37,206 bases of DNA, from the NCBI GenBank assembly GCA_013298565.1, contig JAAFIC010000028.1, forward strand, positions 1-37,206, read 5' to 3'. The stretch comes from Alphaproteobacteria bacterium (GTDB lineage: Bacteria; Pseudomonadota; Alphaproteobacteria; Elsterales; Elsteraceae). Below, in pieces: positions 7,978 through 16,377 of this stretch (position 1 is its first letter; the number at the start of each line of letters is the position of its first letter). A program made the position numbers and the translations under genes. Under the pieces are notes generated by a model. The model was not told the origin of the DNA, searched no databases, and worked only from the letters and a program-made list of their open reading frames with translations.

Positions 7978-10101
7978 ATGTTCACTATGTTCAAAAAAGA
8001 AATTCAGTGGGGTGGCCGCACGCTGACGCTGGAAACGGGCCGTATCGCCCGTCAAGCCGATGGCGCTGTGCTGGCAACCTATGGCGAAACCACAGTGCTC
8101 TGCACGGCGGTGTTCAATAAATCGGTAAAGCCGGGCGTGGATTTTTTCCCGCTGACGGTGAATTACCAAGAAAAAACCTTTGCTGCCGGTAAAATTCCGG
8201 GGGGTTTTTTCAAGCGCGAAGGCCGCCCGTCGGAAAAGGAAGTTCTGGTCTCGCGCCTGATCGACCGCCCGATCCGCCCGCTGTTTGTGGAGGGTTTTCG
8301 CAATGAAACCCAGGTGGTCTGCACTGTTCTCAGTCACGATATGGAAAACGATCCCGATATCGTTGCCATGATTGGCGCGTCTGCCGCGCTCACCCTGTCA
8401 GGCTCGCCGTTCCTCGGCCCTATCGGTGCGGCGCGCGTCGCCTATATCGACGGCCAGTATGTGCTGAATCCAACTCCCGCGCAGCTCGATGCCTCAAGCC
8501 TCGACCTCGTGGTTGCGGGCACTGTCGAAGGCGTGCTGATGGTTGAATCGGAAGCCAAAGAGCTTCCTGAAGATATTATGCTCGGCGCGGTCAACTTCGG
8601 GCACGATCAGTTCCAGGCCGTGATCGACGCGATCATAGATCTCGCCAATGCCGCCGCTAAGGAACCCTACGATCTTCCGGCCCCTCCCGAAGCCGAAGCT
8701 GCGATTGCCGCCCGTCTGAAAACCGTTGCCGCCGATAAGCTGACGGTTGCCTATTCGGAAGTGCAAAAGCAGGCGCGGTACGAAAAAGTTGGTGCGGTAA
8801 AGTCCGAAACGGTCAAGCTGCTGGTGGCAGAAGGCTTCGCCGCCGATCTCGTTTCCGCTAAGTTCAAGGACTTGGAAGCCGACATCGTGCGCGGCAACGT
8901 GCTGAAAACCAAGCGCCGCATTGATGGCCGCGACCTTGTGACCGTTCGCCCGATTGTGGCGGAAGTGGGCATCCTGCCGCGTGCTCATGGTTCTACCCTG
9001 TTCACGCGCGGTGAAACGCAAGCCCTCGTGGTCGCAACTCTCGGCACTGGCCAGGACGAGCAGATCATTGATGCGCTGGCCGGCGAATATCGCGAAAACT
9101 TCCTGCTGCATTATAATTTCCCCCCCTACTCGGTGGGTGAAGCAGGCCGCATGGGGTCGCCAGGTCGCCGTGAAATCGGCCACGGCAAGCTCGCGTGGCG
9201 CGCAGTGCATCCGGTACTGCCGGGGAAAGAAAAGTTCCCGTACACCATCCGCGTTGTCTCGGAGATCACCGAGTCGAACGGCTCCTCGTCGATGGCCTCG
9301 GTCTGTGGCGCGTCGCTAGCGATGATGGATGCAGGCGTGCCGCTGTTGCGCCCTGTTGCCGGGATTGCGATGGGTCTGATTAAGGAAGGCGCGGATTTCG
9401 CCGTTCTGTCAGACATTCTGGGCGACGAAGATCACCTGGGCGATATGGACTTCAAGGTTGCGGGGACGGAAGTCGGCATCACCGCCCTTCAAATGGACAT
9501 TAAAATCACCTCGATCACGCGCGATATTATGAAAATCGCGCTCGATCAGGCGAAAGATGGCCGTTTGCATATTTTGGGCGAAATGGCCAAGGGGCTAGAG
9601 GCGCCGCGCGGTCAGGTGTCGGCCAATGCGCCGCGCGTGACCAGCTTCCAGATTCCGAAAGACAAGATCCGCGAAGTCATCGGTTCGGGCGGTAAGGTGA
9701 TCCGCGAGATCACTGAAACGACCGGCACTAAGATCGACATTGAAGACGATGGCACGATTAAAGTGGCGGCCAGCGATCCCGAAAAGGCGCAAGCCGCGAT
9801 CGATTGGATCAAAGGCATCGTTGCTGAACCGGAAGTTGGCGTTATCTACACGGGTAAAGTGGTGAAAACGGTCGATTTCGGCGCGTTCATCAACTTCCTC
9901 GGTAGCCGCGACGGCCTTGTACATATCTCCGAACTCGCCCCGAAGCGCGTCGCCAAGACCGAAGACGTGGTAAAGGTTGGCGATAGCGTAAAGGTGAAAT
10001 GCCTCGGTTTCGATGATCGCGGCAAAATCCGCCTGTCGATGAAAGTCGTCGATCAGGAAACGGGCGAAGATTTGTCGAAGAAGGAAGACGCTGAGGCTTA
10101 A
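7978..10101 (+). CDS. pnp: polynucleotide phosphorylase (PNPase)
   Basis: PNPase degrades RNA 3' to 5' phosphorolytically and is a core subunit of degradosomes. Two RNase PH domains (about residues 10-220 and 300-540) are joined by a helical linker. They are followed by a KH domain near residues 555-610 ([12 protein letters not shown]) and an S1 domain near residues 615-690 ([17 protein letters not shown]). The start is set at the second ATG (7978), giving 707 residues, because AAGGA at 7967-7971 abuts the first ATG at 7972 and is correctly spaced only for the second. The last 197 bp occur again at 10651-10847 as a diverged partial copy. Two hairpins follow the stop. Confidence 0.98.
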   Translation: MFTMFKKEIQWGGRTLTLETGRIARQADGAVLATYGETTVLCTAVFNKSVKPGVDFFPLTVNYQEKTFAAGKIPGGFFKREGRPSEKEVLVSRLIDRPIRPLFVEGFRNETQVVCTVLSHDMENDPDIVAMIGASAALTLSGSPFLGPIGAARVAYIDGQYVLNPTPAQLDASSLDLVVAGTVEGVLMVESEAKELPEDIMLGAVNFGHDQFQAVIDAIIDLANAAAKEPYDLPAPPEAEAAIAARLKTVAADKLTVAYSEVQKQARYEKVGAVKSETVKLLVAEGFAADLVSAKFKDLEADIVRGNVLKTKRRIDGRDLVTVRPIVAEVGILPRAHGSTLFTRGETQALVVATLGTGQDEQIIDALAGEYRENFLLHYNFPPYSVGEAGRMGSPGRREIGHGKLAWRAVHPVLPGKEKFPYTIRVVSEITESNGSSSMASVCGASLAMMDAGVPLLRPVAGIAMGLIKEGADFAVLSDILGDEDHLGDMDFKVAGTEVGITALQMDIKITSITRDIMKIALDQAKDGRLHILGEMAKGLEAPRGQVSANAPRVTSFQIPKDKIREVIGSGGKVIREITETTGTKIDIEDDGTIKVAASDPEKAQAAIDWIKGIVAEPEVGVIYTGKVVKTVDFGAFINFLGSRDGLVHISELAPKRVAKTEDVVKVGDSVKVKCLGFDDRGKIRLSMKVVDQETGEDLSKKEDAEA

Positions 10102-10115
10102 GGCTTCCGCTTTCT

Positions 10116-10151
10116 GGGATTGTTAAGGGGCTGCGGTCCCTTAACAATCCC
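10116..10151 (+). terminator. long perfect hairpin after pnp
   Basis: A perfect 14-bp stem (10116-10129 with 10138-10151, GGGATTGTTAAGGG and its complement) with an 8-nt loop lies 14 bp after the pnp stop. It has no T-run, so it may act less as an intrinsic terminator than as a 3' end stabiliser, or together with the next hairpin. The stem composition is AT-rich in the middle, unlike the other terminators here. Confidence 0.6.
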
Positions 10152-10161
10152 GGTGTTTACG

Positions 10162-10197
10162 AAGAACGCTCACGAGGTGACTCGGGGCGTTCTTTTA
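10162..10197 (+). terminator. second terminator-like hairpin after pnp
   Basis: AAGAACGC (10162-10169) pairs with GCGTTCTT (10187-10194), with an inner CGAG/CTCG stem closing a GTGA loop, followed by TTTTA. The order of stem plus short T-run fits an intrinsic terminator isolating pnp from higA. Confidence 0.65.
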
Positions 10198-10340
10198 TGA
10201 TATTGACGGGTTTAACTTCTCTCCCACACGCATCCTTAAGGGTGGCTGCGTTTGCGTAGTTATTGGCAGGCTGGATCACCGCGCCTTTAGCGCCGAGGCC
10301 ACACTCTCTCCTCCATAGTGTCAATTGAGAGGGCACCGCC
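10198..10340. other. gap before higA lacking a higB toxin gene
   Basis: Canonical higBA modules have the RelE-fold toxin gene directly upstream of higA. This 143-bp gap cannot hold a complete HigB (about 90 residues), and none of the forward frames shows the usual HigB C-terminus. I found no convincing promoter either, beyond an isolated TTGACG at its left end. Confidence 0.6.
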
Positions 10341-10625
10341 ATGATTGCCGTTCATCCGGGACGCATTTTGAAACGCGAGTTACAGGCGCGGGCCTTGTCG
10401 GCCAATAAACTTGCGCTGGCTCTCCGGCTGCCTTCGGGCCGAATCACGGATATTCTGAACAGCAAGCGCGGGATTTCGCCCAATACCGCCTTACGTCTTG
10501 GGCGCTATTTTGGTAATAGCGCCCGCTTTTGGCTCACCCTTCAGACGGATTTCGAGCTTGCTGTGGCCGAGCGGGAAACCGGCGCGCGTATTCTGACCGA
10601 AGTGAACCCCGCCGAAGCGGCTTAA
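10341..10625 (+). CDS. higA: HigA-family antitoxin, orphan
   Basis: This is a 94-residue XRE-type helix-turn-helix antitoxin. HPGRILKRELQARALSANKLA opens the fold; the recognition helix lies around LPSGRITDILNSKRGIS, followed by the HigA hallmark ALRLGRYFGNSARFWLTLQTDFEL. HigA normally neutralises the ribosome-dependent mRNase HigB and represses the operon. No higB is present on either side. The gene sits between pnp and a partial second copy of the pnp 3' end. After the TAA the same reading frame stays open through a short linker into that S1-domain fragment, to 10847. It may be a free-standing regulator or a relic of an acquired module. Confidence 0.9.
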   Translation: MIAVHPGRILKRELQARALSANKLALALRLPSGRITDILNSKRGISPNTALRLGRYFGNSARFWLTLQTDFELAVAERETGARILTEVNPAEAA

Positions 10626-10650
10626 GACTGCCCCTCATACGTCCACAGCC

Positions 10651-10847
10651 GCCGCGACGGCCTTGTGCATATCTCTGAACTTGCCTCGAAGCGCGTCGCC
10701 AAGACCGAAGACGGGGTGAAGGTTGGCGATAGCGTAAAGGTAAAATGCCTCGGCTTCGATGATCGCGGCAAAATCCGCCTGTCGATGAAAGTCGTCGATC
10801 AGGAAACGGGTGAAGATTTGTCGAAGAAGGAAGACGCGGACCTGTAA
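10651..10847 (+). pseudogene. partial second copy of the pnp 3' end (S1 domain)
   Basis: This 197-bp stretch aligns without gaps to pnp 9905-10101 (constant offset 746) with about 14 differences, or roughly 93% identity. It encodes the distal S1 domain from [10 protein letters not shown] to the end, finishing KKEDADL where pnp ends KKEDAEA. Of the nine differences before the final codons, seven are synonymous and two change residues (Pro to Ser, Val to Gly). The frame is intact and in phase with the upstream higA frame. A GTG at 10665 could start a 60-residue peptide, but there is no good ribosome-binding site. Two explanations fit: a pnp tail imported from a related strain, or the right-hand junction of an insertion at the pnp 3' end. 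Confidence 0.9.
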
Positions 10848-10875
10848 ACCGCTCCCTCGTATTTCTACCAGGAAG

Positions 10876-10907
10876 GCCGGACTCTTTCGAGAGTTCGGCT
10901 TTTTTTT
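10876..10907 (+). terminator. strong terminator after the pnp-tail copy
   Basis: GCCGGACTCT (10876-10885) pairs with AGAGTTCGGC (10890-10899), with one G-T pair and a TTCG tetraloop, followed by eight T residues. It is the strongest T-tract terminator in this part. It may be the ancestral pnp terminator, separated from pnp by the higA insertion. Confidence 0.9.
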
Positions 10908-10981
10908 GCCTGCCCGCAACCTCACCGTCACAGGGTTTTTTTATACTGCGTGTCCCATCGTCCCTTATCAGAGGAACCGTC

Positions 10982-11962
10982 ATGCTTCGTTTTGTCCGTA
11001 CCGCCGGGCTTACTGCCGCACTGTTGCTGACCGTCACGACCGCTCCGGCGCTTGCCGAGCGCTTCACCTTTGTCGCCCTGGGCGATATGCCCTACACCAT
11101 TCCGCAGGATTACCCGCGCTTCGAGCGGCTGATTGCCCGCATCAATAGCGTAAAGCCCAGCTTTTCGGTGTTCATTGGCGATACCAAAAGCGGTTCCTCC
11201 TCCTGCGCCGACGAAACGCTGCTGAAAACCCGCGACCTGTTCCAAACCTTCGATCAGCCGTTGGTCTATACCATCGGCGATAATGAATGGACCGACTGCC
11301 ACCGCGAGCGGGCGGGTAAGTTCGATCCGCTAGAGCGCCTTGCCCGCGTGCGTGCGCTGCATTTCGCCGACACCAAAACCTTCGGTAAAGCGCCGATGAC
11401 GGTGGAACGCGAAGCCGACGTGATGCCCGACCATAAGCAAATCGTTGAAAACGCCCGGTGGGAAAAAGATGGTGTCGTGTTCGCAACACTGCACATCGTT
11501 GGCTCCAACAACGGCATGGAGCGCAATATCGACTCGGTGAAGGAGTTCTTTGCCCGCGATGCCGCTAATACCGCCTGGATCAACGATACGTTTGCCAAGG
11601 CCACTGCCAGCAACGCCAAGGGCGTCGTCTTCGCTTTCCAGGCCGATATGTCGCTGGAACGCGATTTGGGCGATCTTGCTTACGCCAATCAGGGTTTCTG
11701 GAACACTATCGAAGCCTTCCGTAAGGGCGCGTTGGCGTTCAAAAAGCCGATTTTGCTGATTCACGGCGACTCGCACGTGTTGAAGATTGATCAACCGTTG
11801 AAGACCGATAAAAAAGAAACGATCGAAAACGTCACGCGCCTTCAGGTGATGGGTGCCAATGAAATCCACGCCGTCGCCGTAAGCATTGATACGGAAGCCC
11901 CCGGCCTGTTCAGCTACCGTCCGCTGATCGTGCCGGAGAATATTACGAACCCGAAGCCGTAA
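10982..11962 (+). CDS. secreted calcineurin-like metallophosphoesterase
   Basis: This 326-residue protein has a clear Sec signal peptide ending near APALA (residue 25), so it is probably periplasmic. The metallophosphoesterase metal-binding motifs appear in order: GDM (D35), GDTKSG (D67), GDNEWTDC (D100, N101) and HGDSH near residue 260. Cysteines C75 and C106 could form a disulfide. The substrate is unknown; relatives hydrolyse phosphomonoesters or diesters. The start has GAGGAA as ribosome-binding site, and a TATACT box at 10942-10947 could be its -10 element. The gene is monocistronic, between terminators at both ends. Confidence 0.88.
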   Translation: MLRFVRTAGLTAALLLTVTTAPALAERFTFVALGDMPYTIPQDYPRFERLIARINSVKPSFSVFIGDTKSGSSSCADETLLKTRDLFQTFDQPLVYTIGDNEWTDCHRERAGKFDPLERLARVRALHFADTKTFGKAPMTVEREADVMPDHKQIVENARWEKDGVVFATLHIVGSNNGMERNIDSVKEFFARDAANTAWINDTFAKATASNAKGVVFAFQADMSLERDLGDLAYANQGFWNTIEAFRKGALAFKKPILLIHGDSHVLKIDQPLKTDKKETIENVTRLQVMGANEIHAVAVSIDTEAPGLFSYRPLIVPENITNPKP

Positions 11963-11971
11963 GCCTGAGCG

Positions 11972-12007
11972 GCAAAAGGCCGGGCAACTTTCTGCCCGGC
12001 CTTTTGC
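11972..12007. terminator. bidirectional terminator between convergent genes
   Basis: A perfect 15-bp stem (11972-11986 with 11993-12007) with a 6-nt loop lies exactly between the convergent metallophosphoesterase and glycosyltransferase genes. AAAA on one arm and TTTT on the other let it serve both strands. Confidence 0.9.
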
Positions 12008-13570
12008 TTACCCCTCATATTTCCACAGCCGCCAAAAGCCTTTTTCCGCCACCAGTTTCCAGCCGTGCTGGGTCGGGTCTTCGCCCAGGTATTTTTCCAC
12101 GTAGTTCGGCCAGTCGCAGAACCAGACGATATTATTCTCCCGCAAATAGTCCCACATGCGGGCTTGATACGGCACGGCGGCGCGGTTGACCTTGCCATCG
12201 ACATTCACTGAACTGGGGCGGAAGTAGCCCAAGGTGCCGGATTGCCCGGCGGCAACGCGGGCATCGTCCGGTACATGCTGTTTAATCAGAGCGAGTTGCT
12301 CGAAATAGACCGTTTCCACATGCAGGGTTTTGCCGCCCTGCGCCAGGATAGCCGAGGTAATAGTTGGCAGCGCGAGCACCCAGAAGGCCACGGCGGCAAG
12401 CTGCGTTCGGCCCCTATCCTGCGCCACCCAGGGCGCGAGCAGCCAGGCTATCCCTGCGGTCGTCAGCAACACAAAGAAGAAGAGATAGCGGTAATAGAAC
12501 CAATAGGCGATGAAGCTGAAGCCGTAATAGAGGCACAGCACCAGCAGGGCTGCCGCCAAAATCGCTGCGAACTCCCAGGTGCGGCGTGGCTTCGCCTCTT
12601 TTTGCGCGAAGGGTTTGCGCTGCTGCACCGCATGCCAGAACGCCCACAGCAGCCCGCCACCGACGAGAGCACGCAGGAGGGATAACAGAATCCCGTCGTA
12701 GAACATTTCATCCAACTCCCCCAGCCAAAGCTGCGGCAGTCCGGCAACGCCCAAAGCCCAGAACACCCAGCGCAGGCGGCGTTCGTTGATTGCCCACTCC
12801 TGCTGCGCGGTGCCGCTGGTAGGCATTAGGCTGCCGAATTCGAGGAAATTATAGGCCCACCAGGGCGCGGAAATCAGCAGCGCCGCCACCCCCATCGGCA
12901 CCGTGCGCTTTAACGCCGCCAGCAACCCGAAGCGCCGGGTTTCTTGCACCAACAGCCAGAGGCCGAAGAGGGCCGCAAAAATGGCGGCATCAATGCGGGT
13001 GAGTACCAGCAACCCCAGCATCGCGCCGATCCACAGCGGGCCGTTTTTTTGCTCATAAACACCCTGCTGCCACCCCCGCCACAGGCTGGCATAGCCCAAC
13101 ATCAGCAACCCGGTTTCAAGCCCGTTGAAGTGGTGCATGAAGGTTAGGAACCCGCTGAGATACAGAAGGGTTGCCAGCCACCCGCGCGTGGCTTTTTCGG
13201 CCAAACTGCCGCCCGCGCCGTCGCGCGCGATCCGGCCTAGCAGAAGCGCCGTTGCGATCCAGAGTGCCCAAGAGAGGCCGAGAACGAGGCGAACCCCCAG
13301 CTTTTCATCGCCCCCGGCCAGCGCGTAGGCTCCGGCTTCCATAAAGGTGAACAGGGGCTGAAACCCGTTCGTCGGCAAGGTTCCGTCGATGGTAACGCCG
13401 CGCCCGGCAGCGATATTGCGCGCGACCGACAGGCTGTAATAGGCATCCTCCGTCAGCGGCGTCGTGAAGATCGTGGCGTCGGGGCGAAAGGCGAGCAGTC
13501 CCCCAACGGCCACGAGGATCAAGGCTAAAATCCGCGCCGCACGCGGCCAGGAAGCAGAAACAACAGCCAT
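12008..13570 (-). CDS. GT-C-type membrane glycosyltransferase, putative
   Basis: This is a 520-residue polytopic membrane protein with about ten hydrophobic segments. The first transmembrane segment (about residues 12-28) is followed by a loop with TEDAYYSLSVARNIAAGRG. An acidic pair in that first loop is typical of GT-C fold, dolichyl/undecaprenyl-phosphate-sugar-dependent transferases (PMT/GT39-like). TNGFQPLF is also common in such proteins. The C-terminal 130 residues form a soluble-looking domain. It probably transfers a sugar from a lipid carrier to a protein or lipid in the periplasm, but neither donor nor acceptor can be inferred. The gene is monocistronic and ends at the shared terminator. 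Confidence 0.75.
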   Translation of the reverse strand: MAVVSASWPRAARILALILVAVGGLLAFRPDATIFTTPLTEDAYYSLSVARNIAAGRGVTIDGTLPTNGFQPLFTFMEAGAYALAGGDEKLGVRLVLGLSWALWIATALLLGRIARDGAGGSLAEKATRGWLATLLYLSGFLTFMHHFNGLETGLLMLGYASLWRGWQQGVYEQKNGPLWIGAMLGLLVLTRIDAAIFAALFGLWLLVQETRRFGLLAALKRTVPMGVAALLISAPWWAYNFLEFGSLMPTSGTAQQEWAINERRLRWVFWALGVAGLPQLWLGELDEMFYDGILLSLLRALVGGGLLWAFWHAVQQRKPFAQKEAKPRRTWEFAAILAAALLVLCLYYGFSFIAYWFYYRYLFFFVLLTTAGIAWLLAPWVAQDRGRTQLAAVAFWVLALPTITSAILAQGGKTLHVETVYFEQLALIKQHVPDDARVAAGQSGTLGYFRPSSVNVDGKVNRAAVPYQARMWDYLRENNIVWFCDWPNYVEKYLGEDPTQHGWKLVAEKGFWRLWKYEG

Positions 13571-13695
13571 CGAACGAACTACCTAACCCTAGCAGGAACG
13601 GAACAAAGGGGCTACAGTCGCCCCCAACCGAGAAGGCTGTTATCCCAGATGTGCTCGGTTCTGTCTATTCAGGGTGGGCGAGCGTGGTGCAAGCG

Positions 13696-15060
13696 ATGGA
13701 CATAGCGTTGATTTTGATAGGGTTGGCGGCGCTGCTGCTGGGGCTGCTGTTAGGCTGGCTGATTGCGCGCAGCCGCACCGGCATTCTCAGCGCCCATCTG
13801 GAAGACCGTGATAGCCGCCTGGCCCGCTTGGAAACCGATCTTACCGACGCCAGCGGCTCGATTGGCGATCTGCGTGCCGAGAACGCCGAGTTGCGCGTGT
13901 TGCTGGAAACCGAAAAAGCCCGCACGGGGGAGAATTTGGCGCTGCTGGACGATGCCCGCCGCGCCCTGACCGATCAGTTCCGCGCCCTTTCCACCGATGC
14001 GCTTGCGCGCTCCAACGCTAGTTTTCTGCAACTGGCGGAGGAGAATTTCGGCAAACTCCACTTAGCCGCTAAGGGCGATCTCGATCAGCGCGGGCAGGCC
14101 ATTCAGGCCATGCTTCAGCCGGTTACGGAGCGCCTGGGGCTGCTCGATACCAATTTGCGCGAGATGGAGAAGAATCGCGAAGGGGCTTACCACGGGCTGC
14201 GAGAGCAAGCCACGCTCATGGGGCAGCTTTACCATGATCTTAAAGCCGAAACCGGCAATCTCACCCGCGCCCTCCGCGCCCCTATTGTGCGCGGGCGTTG
14301 GGGGGAAATTCAGCTCAAGCGCGTCGTAGAACTCGCAGGCATGCTCGATCATTGCGATTTTCAAGAACAGGTGCAAACGCCGGAAGACAGAAAACTACGG
14401 CCAGATTTGGTCGTGCGGCTGCCAGGCGGAAAAAGCGTGATCGTTGATGCGAAAGCGCCGCTGGAAGCCTATCTCTTAGCGGTGGAAGCGGTGGATGATG
14501 AAACTCGCCGCCTGCATCTGTTGCACCACGCGCGCCAGATTCGGACCCATATCAAGGCGCTGTCCGAAAAAACCTATTGGGAGCAGTTTAAGGGCAATAC
14601 GCCGGAATTTGTCGTGTTGTTCCTTCCCGGCGAACATTTCTTCGCCGCCGCCTTGGAGCATGACCCCGGCTTGATCGAAGTCGGCGTGGAGCAAAGCGTG
14701 ATTCTAGCGACGCCGACGACGTTGATCTCCTTGTTGCGCGCCGTTGCTTACGGCTGGCGGCAGGAGCGACTGGCCGACAATGCCCGCGAGATTGCCGCCC
14801 ACGGGCGCGAGATGCACAAGCGGCTGTCCACGTTCACAGAGCATCTTACGAAGATCGGTAAGGGGCTGGAAACCGCCTCCAGCGCGTATAACAGCGCTGT
14901 GGGGGCTTTCGATAACCGCGTGCTGGTGCAAGCGCGCAAACTTGCTGACTGCGATACGGCAGGGCTTGGTGAAAGCCTGGAAACCCCACCACCCGTGGAA
15001 ACCGCGCTGCGCTGGACGAGCGCCGTCCCTAGCCTGCCGGGACTTCCCAATAATGGATGA
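13696..15060 (+). CDS. rmuC: DNA recombination protein RmuC
   Basis: RmuC family proteins limit recombination at inverted repeats; the fold is related to restriction-type nucleases. The start is placed at the ATG giving MDIALILIGLAALLLG, a single N-terminal membrane anchor (residues 3-24), for 454 residues. An in-frame GTG at 13651 would add 15 residues. A coiled-coil region spans about residues 35-150, followed by the RmuC core with RGRWGEIQLKRVVELAGML, DLVVRLPGGKSVIVDAKAPLEAY and PTTLISLLRAVAYGWRQE. The 3' end overlaps a small gene by 8 bp. The upstream region is shared with the divergent glycosyltransferase gene. Confidence 0.95.
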   Translation: MDIALILIGLAALLLGLLLGWLIARSRTGILSAHLEDRDSRLARLETDLTDASGSIGDLRAENAELRVLLETEKARTGENLALLDDARRALTDQFRALSTDALARSNASFLQLAEENFGKLHLAAKGDLDQRGQAIQAMLQPVTERLGLLDTNLREMEKNREGAYHGLREQATLMGQLYHDLKAETGNLTRALRAPIVRGRWGEIQLKRVVELAGMLDHCDFQEQVQTPEDRKLRPDLVVRLPGGKSVIVDAKAPLEAYLLAVEAVDDETRRLHLLHHARQIRTHIKALSEKTYWEQFKGNTPEFVVLFLPGEHFFAAALEHDPGLIEVGVEQSVILATPTTLISLLRAVAYGWRQERLADNAREIAAHGREMHKRLSTFTEHLTKIGKGLETASSAYNSAVGAFDNRVLVQARKLADCDTAGLGESLETPPPVETALRWTSAVPSLPGLPNNG

Positions 15061-15442
15061 AACCGCCCTCGCTAGTTTTTTTGCGCAGCAGAGGCTTGCC
15101 ATTATTGAAGGCTATCTAAAAGCCGGGCGGATGTTTGAGGGCCTGAGCACCGAAGCGCTGCAAACCGCTTGGCGCGAATGCTTCATCACTCTGGCCGACG
15201 ATCCTAGCTACGCGCCGATTTTAAGCCGAATCGCGGGGCTTGAATCGGAATTTGGCCTCCGCCACACCACGCCAGATTTCACGGGATTGGAAGACGTGAT
15301 GGGACTCCTGCAAACGCGGATGGCCGCGCAGTACCGTAAGCACGCCGAGGCCGATCCCGAGATGTTTGCTGCCTTCACCGCTAACCTGGAAGCGGAGATC
15401 GAGGCGGCGGCGCTGCCGGTGCCGCAGGGGCAGCAGAATTAG
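15053..15442 (+). CDS. small unknown protein coupled to rmuC
   Basis: This 129-residue protein begins MDETALASFFAQQRL; its ATG lies inside the last codons of rmuC (8-bp overlap). It is predicted mostly helical, acidic, soluble, without cysteine clusters or membrane segments. I do not recognise a domain. The overlap suggests translation coupled to rmuC. The stop is shared within 4 bp with the convergent hbd gene. A longer frame upstream of the chosen start lies over rmuC in another frame and is discounted. Confidence 0.75.
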   Translation: MDETALASFFAQQRLAIIEGYLKAGRMFEGLSTEALQTAWRECFITLADDPSYAPILSRIAGLESEFGLRHTTPDFTGLEDVMGLLQTRMAAQYRKHAEADPEMFAAFTANLEAEIEAAALPVPQGQQN

Positions 15443-16308
15443 CGCGTTGGAACGGGCTTTTCGCCGCGATAATCGTAGAAGCCGCGCCCGGCTTTGCGCC
15501 CCAGCCACCCGGCTTCGACATATTTCACTAGCAGCGGGCAGGGGCGGTATTTAGTGTCCGACAGTCCTTCGTGCAGCACTTGCATAATAGCGAGGCACGT
15601 ATCGAGACCGATGAAATCCGCAAGCTCTAGCGGCCCCATTGGGTGATTGGCCCCCAGCTTCATAGCCGTGTCGATAGCCACGACCGAACCGACGCCTTCG
15701 TAGAGCGTATAAATCGCCTCGTTAATCATCGGTAGCAGAATGCGGTTGACGATGAAGGCTGGAAAATCTTCCGATACCGCAACCGTTTTACCTAAAGATT
15801 CCGCCAAGGTCCGCACGCGCGAAAACGTCTCTTCGTCGGTCGCGATACCGCGAATAAGCTCCACCAACTGCATCACCGGCACCGGGTTCATAAAGTGCAT
15901 CCCGATGAACTTACCGGGCCGGTCGGTGGCGGCGGCAAGGCGGGTAATGGAGATGGAGGAGGTGTTAGAGGCAATAATCGCCTCCGGCTTCAAATAGGGC
16001 ACCAGGGTTTTGAAAATATCGCGCTTCAGCGCTTCGTTTTCGGTCGCGGCTTCAATGACCAGATCGGTTTGCCCGAAGGCGGTAAACTCGGTGCCTGTCG
16101 TAATCCGCCCCAAGGCAGTTTGCTTATCCGCCTCGGACAATTTGCCGCGCGCGATTTGTCGGTCGAAGTTTTTGGCGACCATAGAAACGCCTGCCGCCAG
16201 CTTTTCTTCCGCTACGTCCAAAATATGCACCGGGTAGCCTGCGGCTGCGAAAACCTGAGCAATCCCGCTGCCCATTTGGCCCGCGCCGATGATACCGATG
16301 GTGTTCAT
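15439..16308 (-). CDS. 3-hydroxybutyryl-CoA dehydrogenase
   Basis: This enzyme oxidises 3-hydroxyacyl-CoA with NAD(P), or runs in reverse, in short-chain fatty acid and polyhydroxybutyrate metabolism. The product has 289 residues. The N-terminal Rossmann motif is GIIGAGQMGSGIAQVFA, and FIGMHFMNPVPVMQLVELIRG holds the catalytic histidine. The C-terminal helical domain has NHPMGPLELADFIGLDTCL. The ATG at 16308 was chosen because it opens directly into the Rossmann strand and has AAGGAAC upstream; a longer frame to 16344 adds unrelated residues. It follows etfB-etfA, which supply the electron-transfer partner for acyl-CoA oxidation. A terminator hairpin sits between etfA and this gene. Confidence 0.95.
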   Translation of the reverse strand: MNTIGIIGAGQMGSGIAQVFAAAGYPVHILDVAEEKLAAGVSMVAKNFDRQIARGKLSEADKQTALGRITTGTEFTAFGQTDLVIEAATENEALKRDIFKTLVPYLKPEAIIASNTSSISITRLAAATDRPGKFIGMHFMNPVPVMQLVELIRGIATDEETFSRVRTLAESLGKTVAVSEDFPAFIVNRILLPMINEAIYTLYEGVGSVVAIDTAMKLGANHPMGPLELADFIGLDTCLAIMQVLHEGLSDTKYRPCPLLVKYVEAGWLGRKAGRGFYDYRGEKPVPTR

Positions 16309-16326
16309 AGTGGGTTCCTTCTCCGA

Positions 16327-16362
16327 CAAAAAAGCCCTTCGCATCTGCGATACGAAGGGCTT
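16327..16362 (-). terminator. terminator or attenuator between etfA and hbd
   Basis: On the minus strand AAGCCCTTCG (16362-16353) pairs with CGAAGGGCTT (16341-16332) around an 11-nt loop and is followed by a run of Ts. Its T-run ends only about 20 bp before the hbd ATG, leaving no room for a separate promoter. It therefore probably lets a fraction of the etfBA transcript through, setting a lower hbd level. Confidence 0.8.
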
Positions 16363-16377
16363 GTAGCTTACCCAGGC

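Noticed and set aside
8494-9210. 238-residue minus-strand open frame inside pnp
   Set aside because: Antisense to the RNase PH domains; no homology visible.
10665-10847. Independent 60-residue S1-domain gene
   Set aside because: The GTG start lacks a ribosome-binding site and the sequence is explained as a partial copy of pnp; it is listed as a pseudogene fragment.
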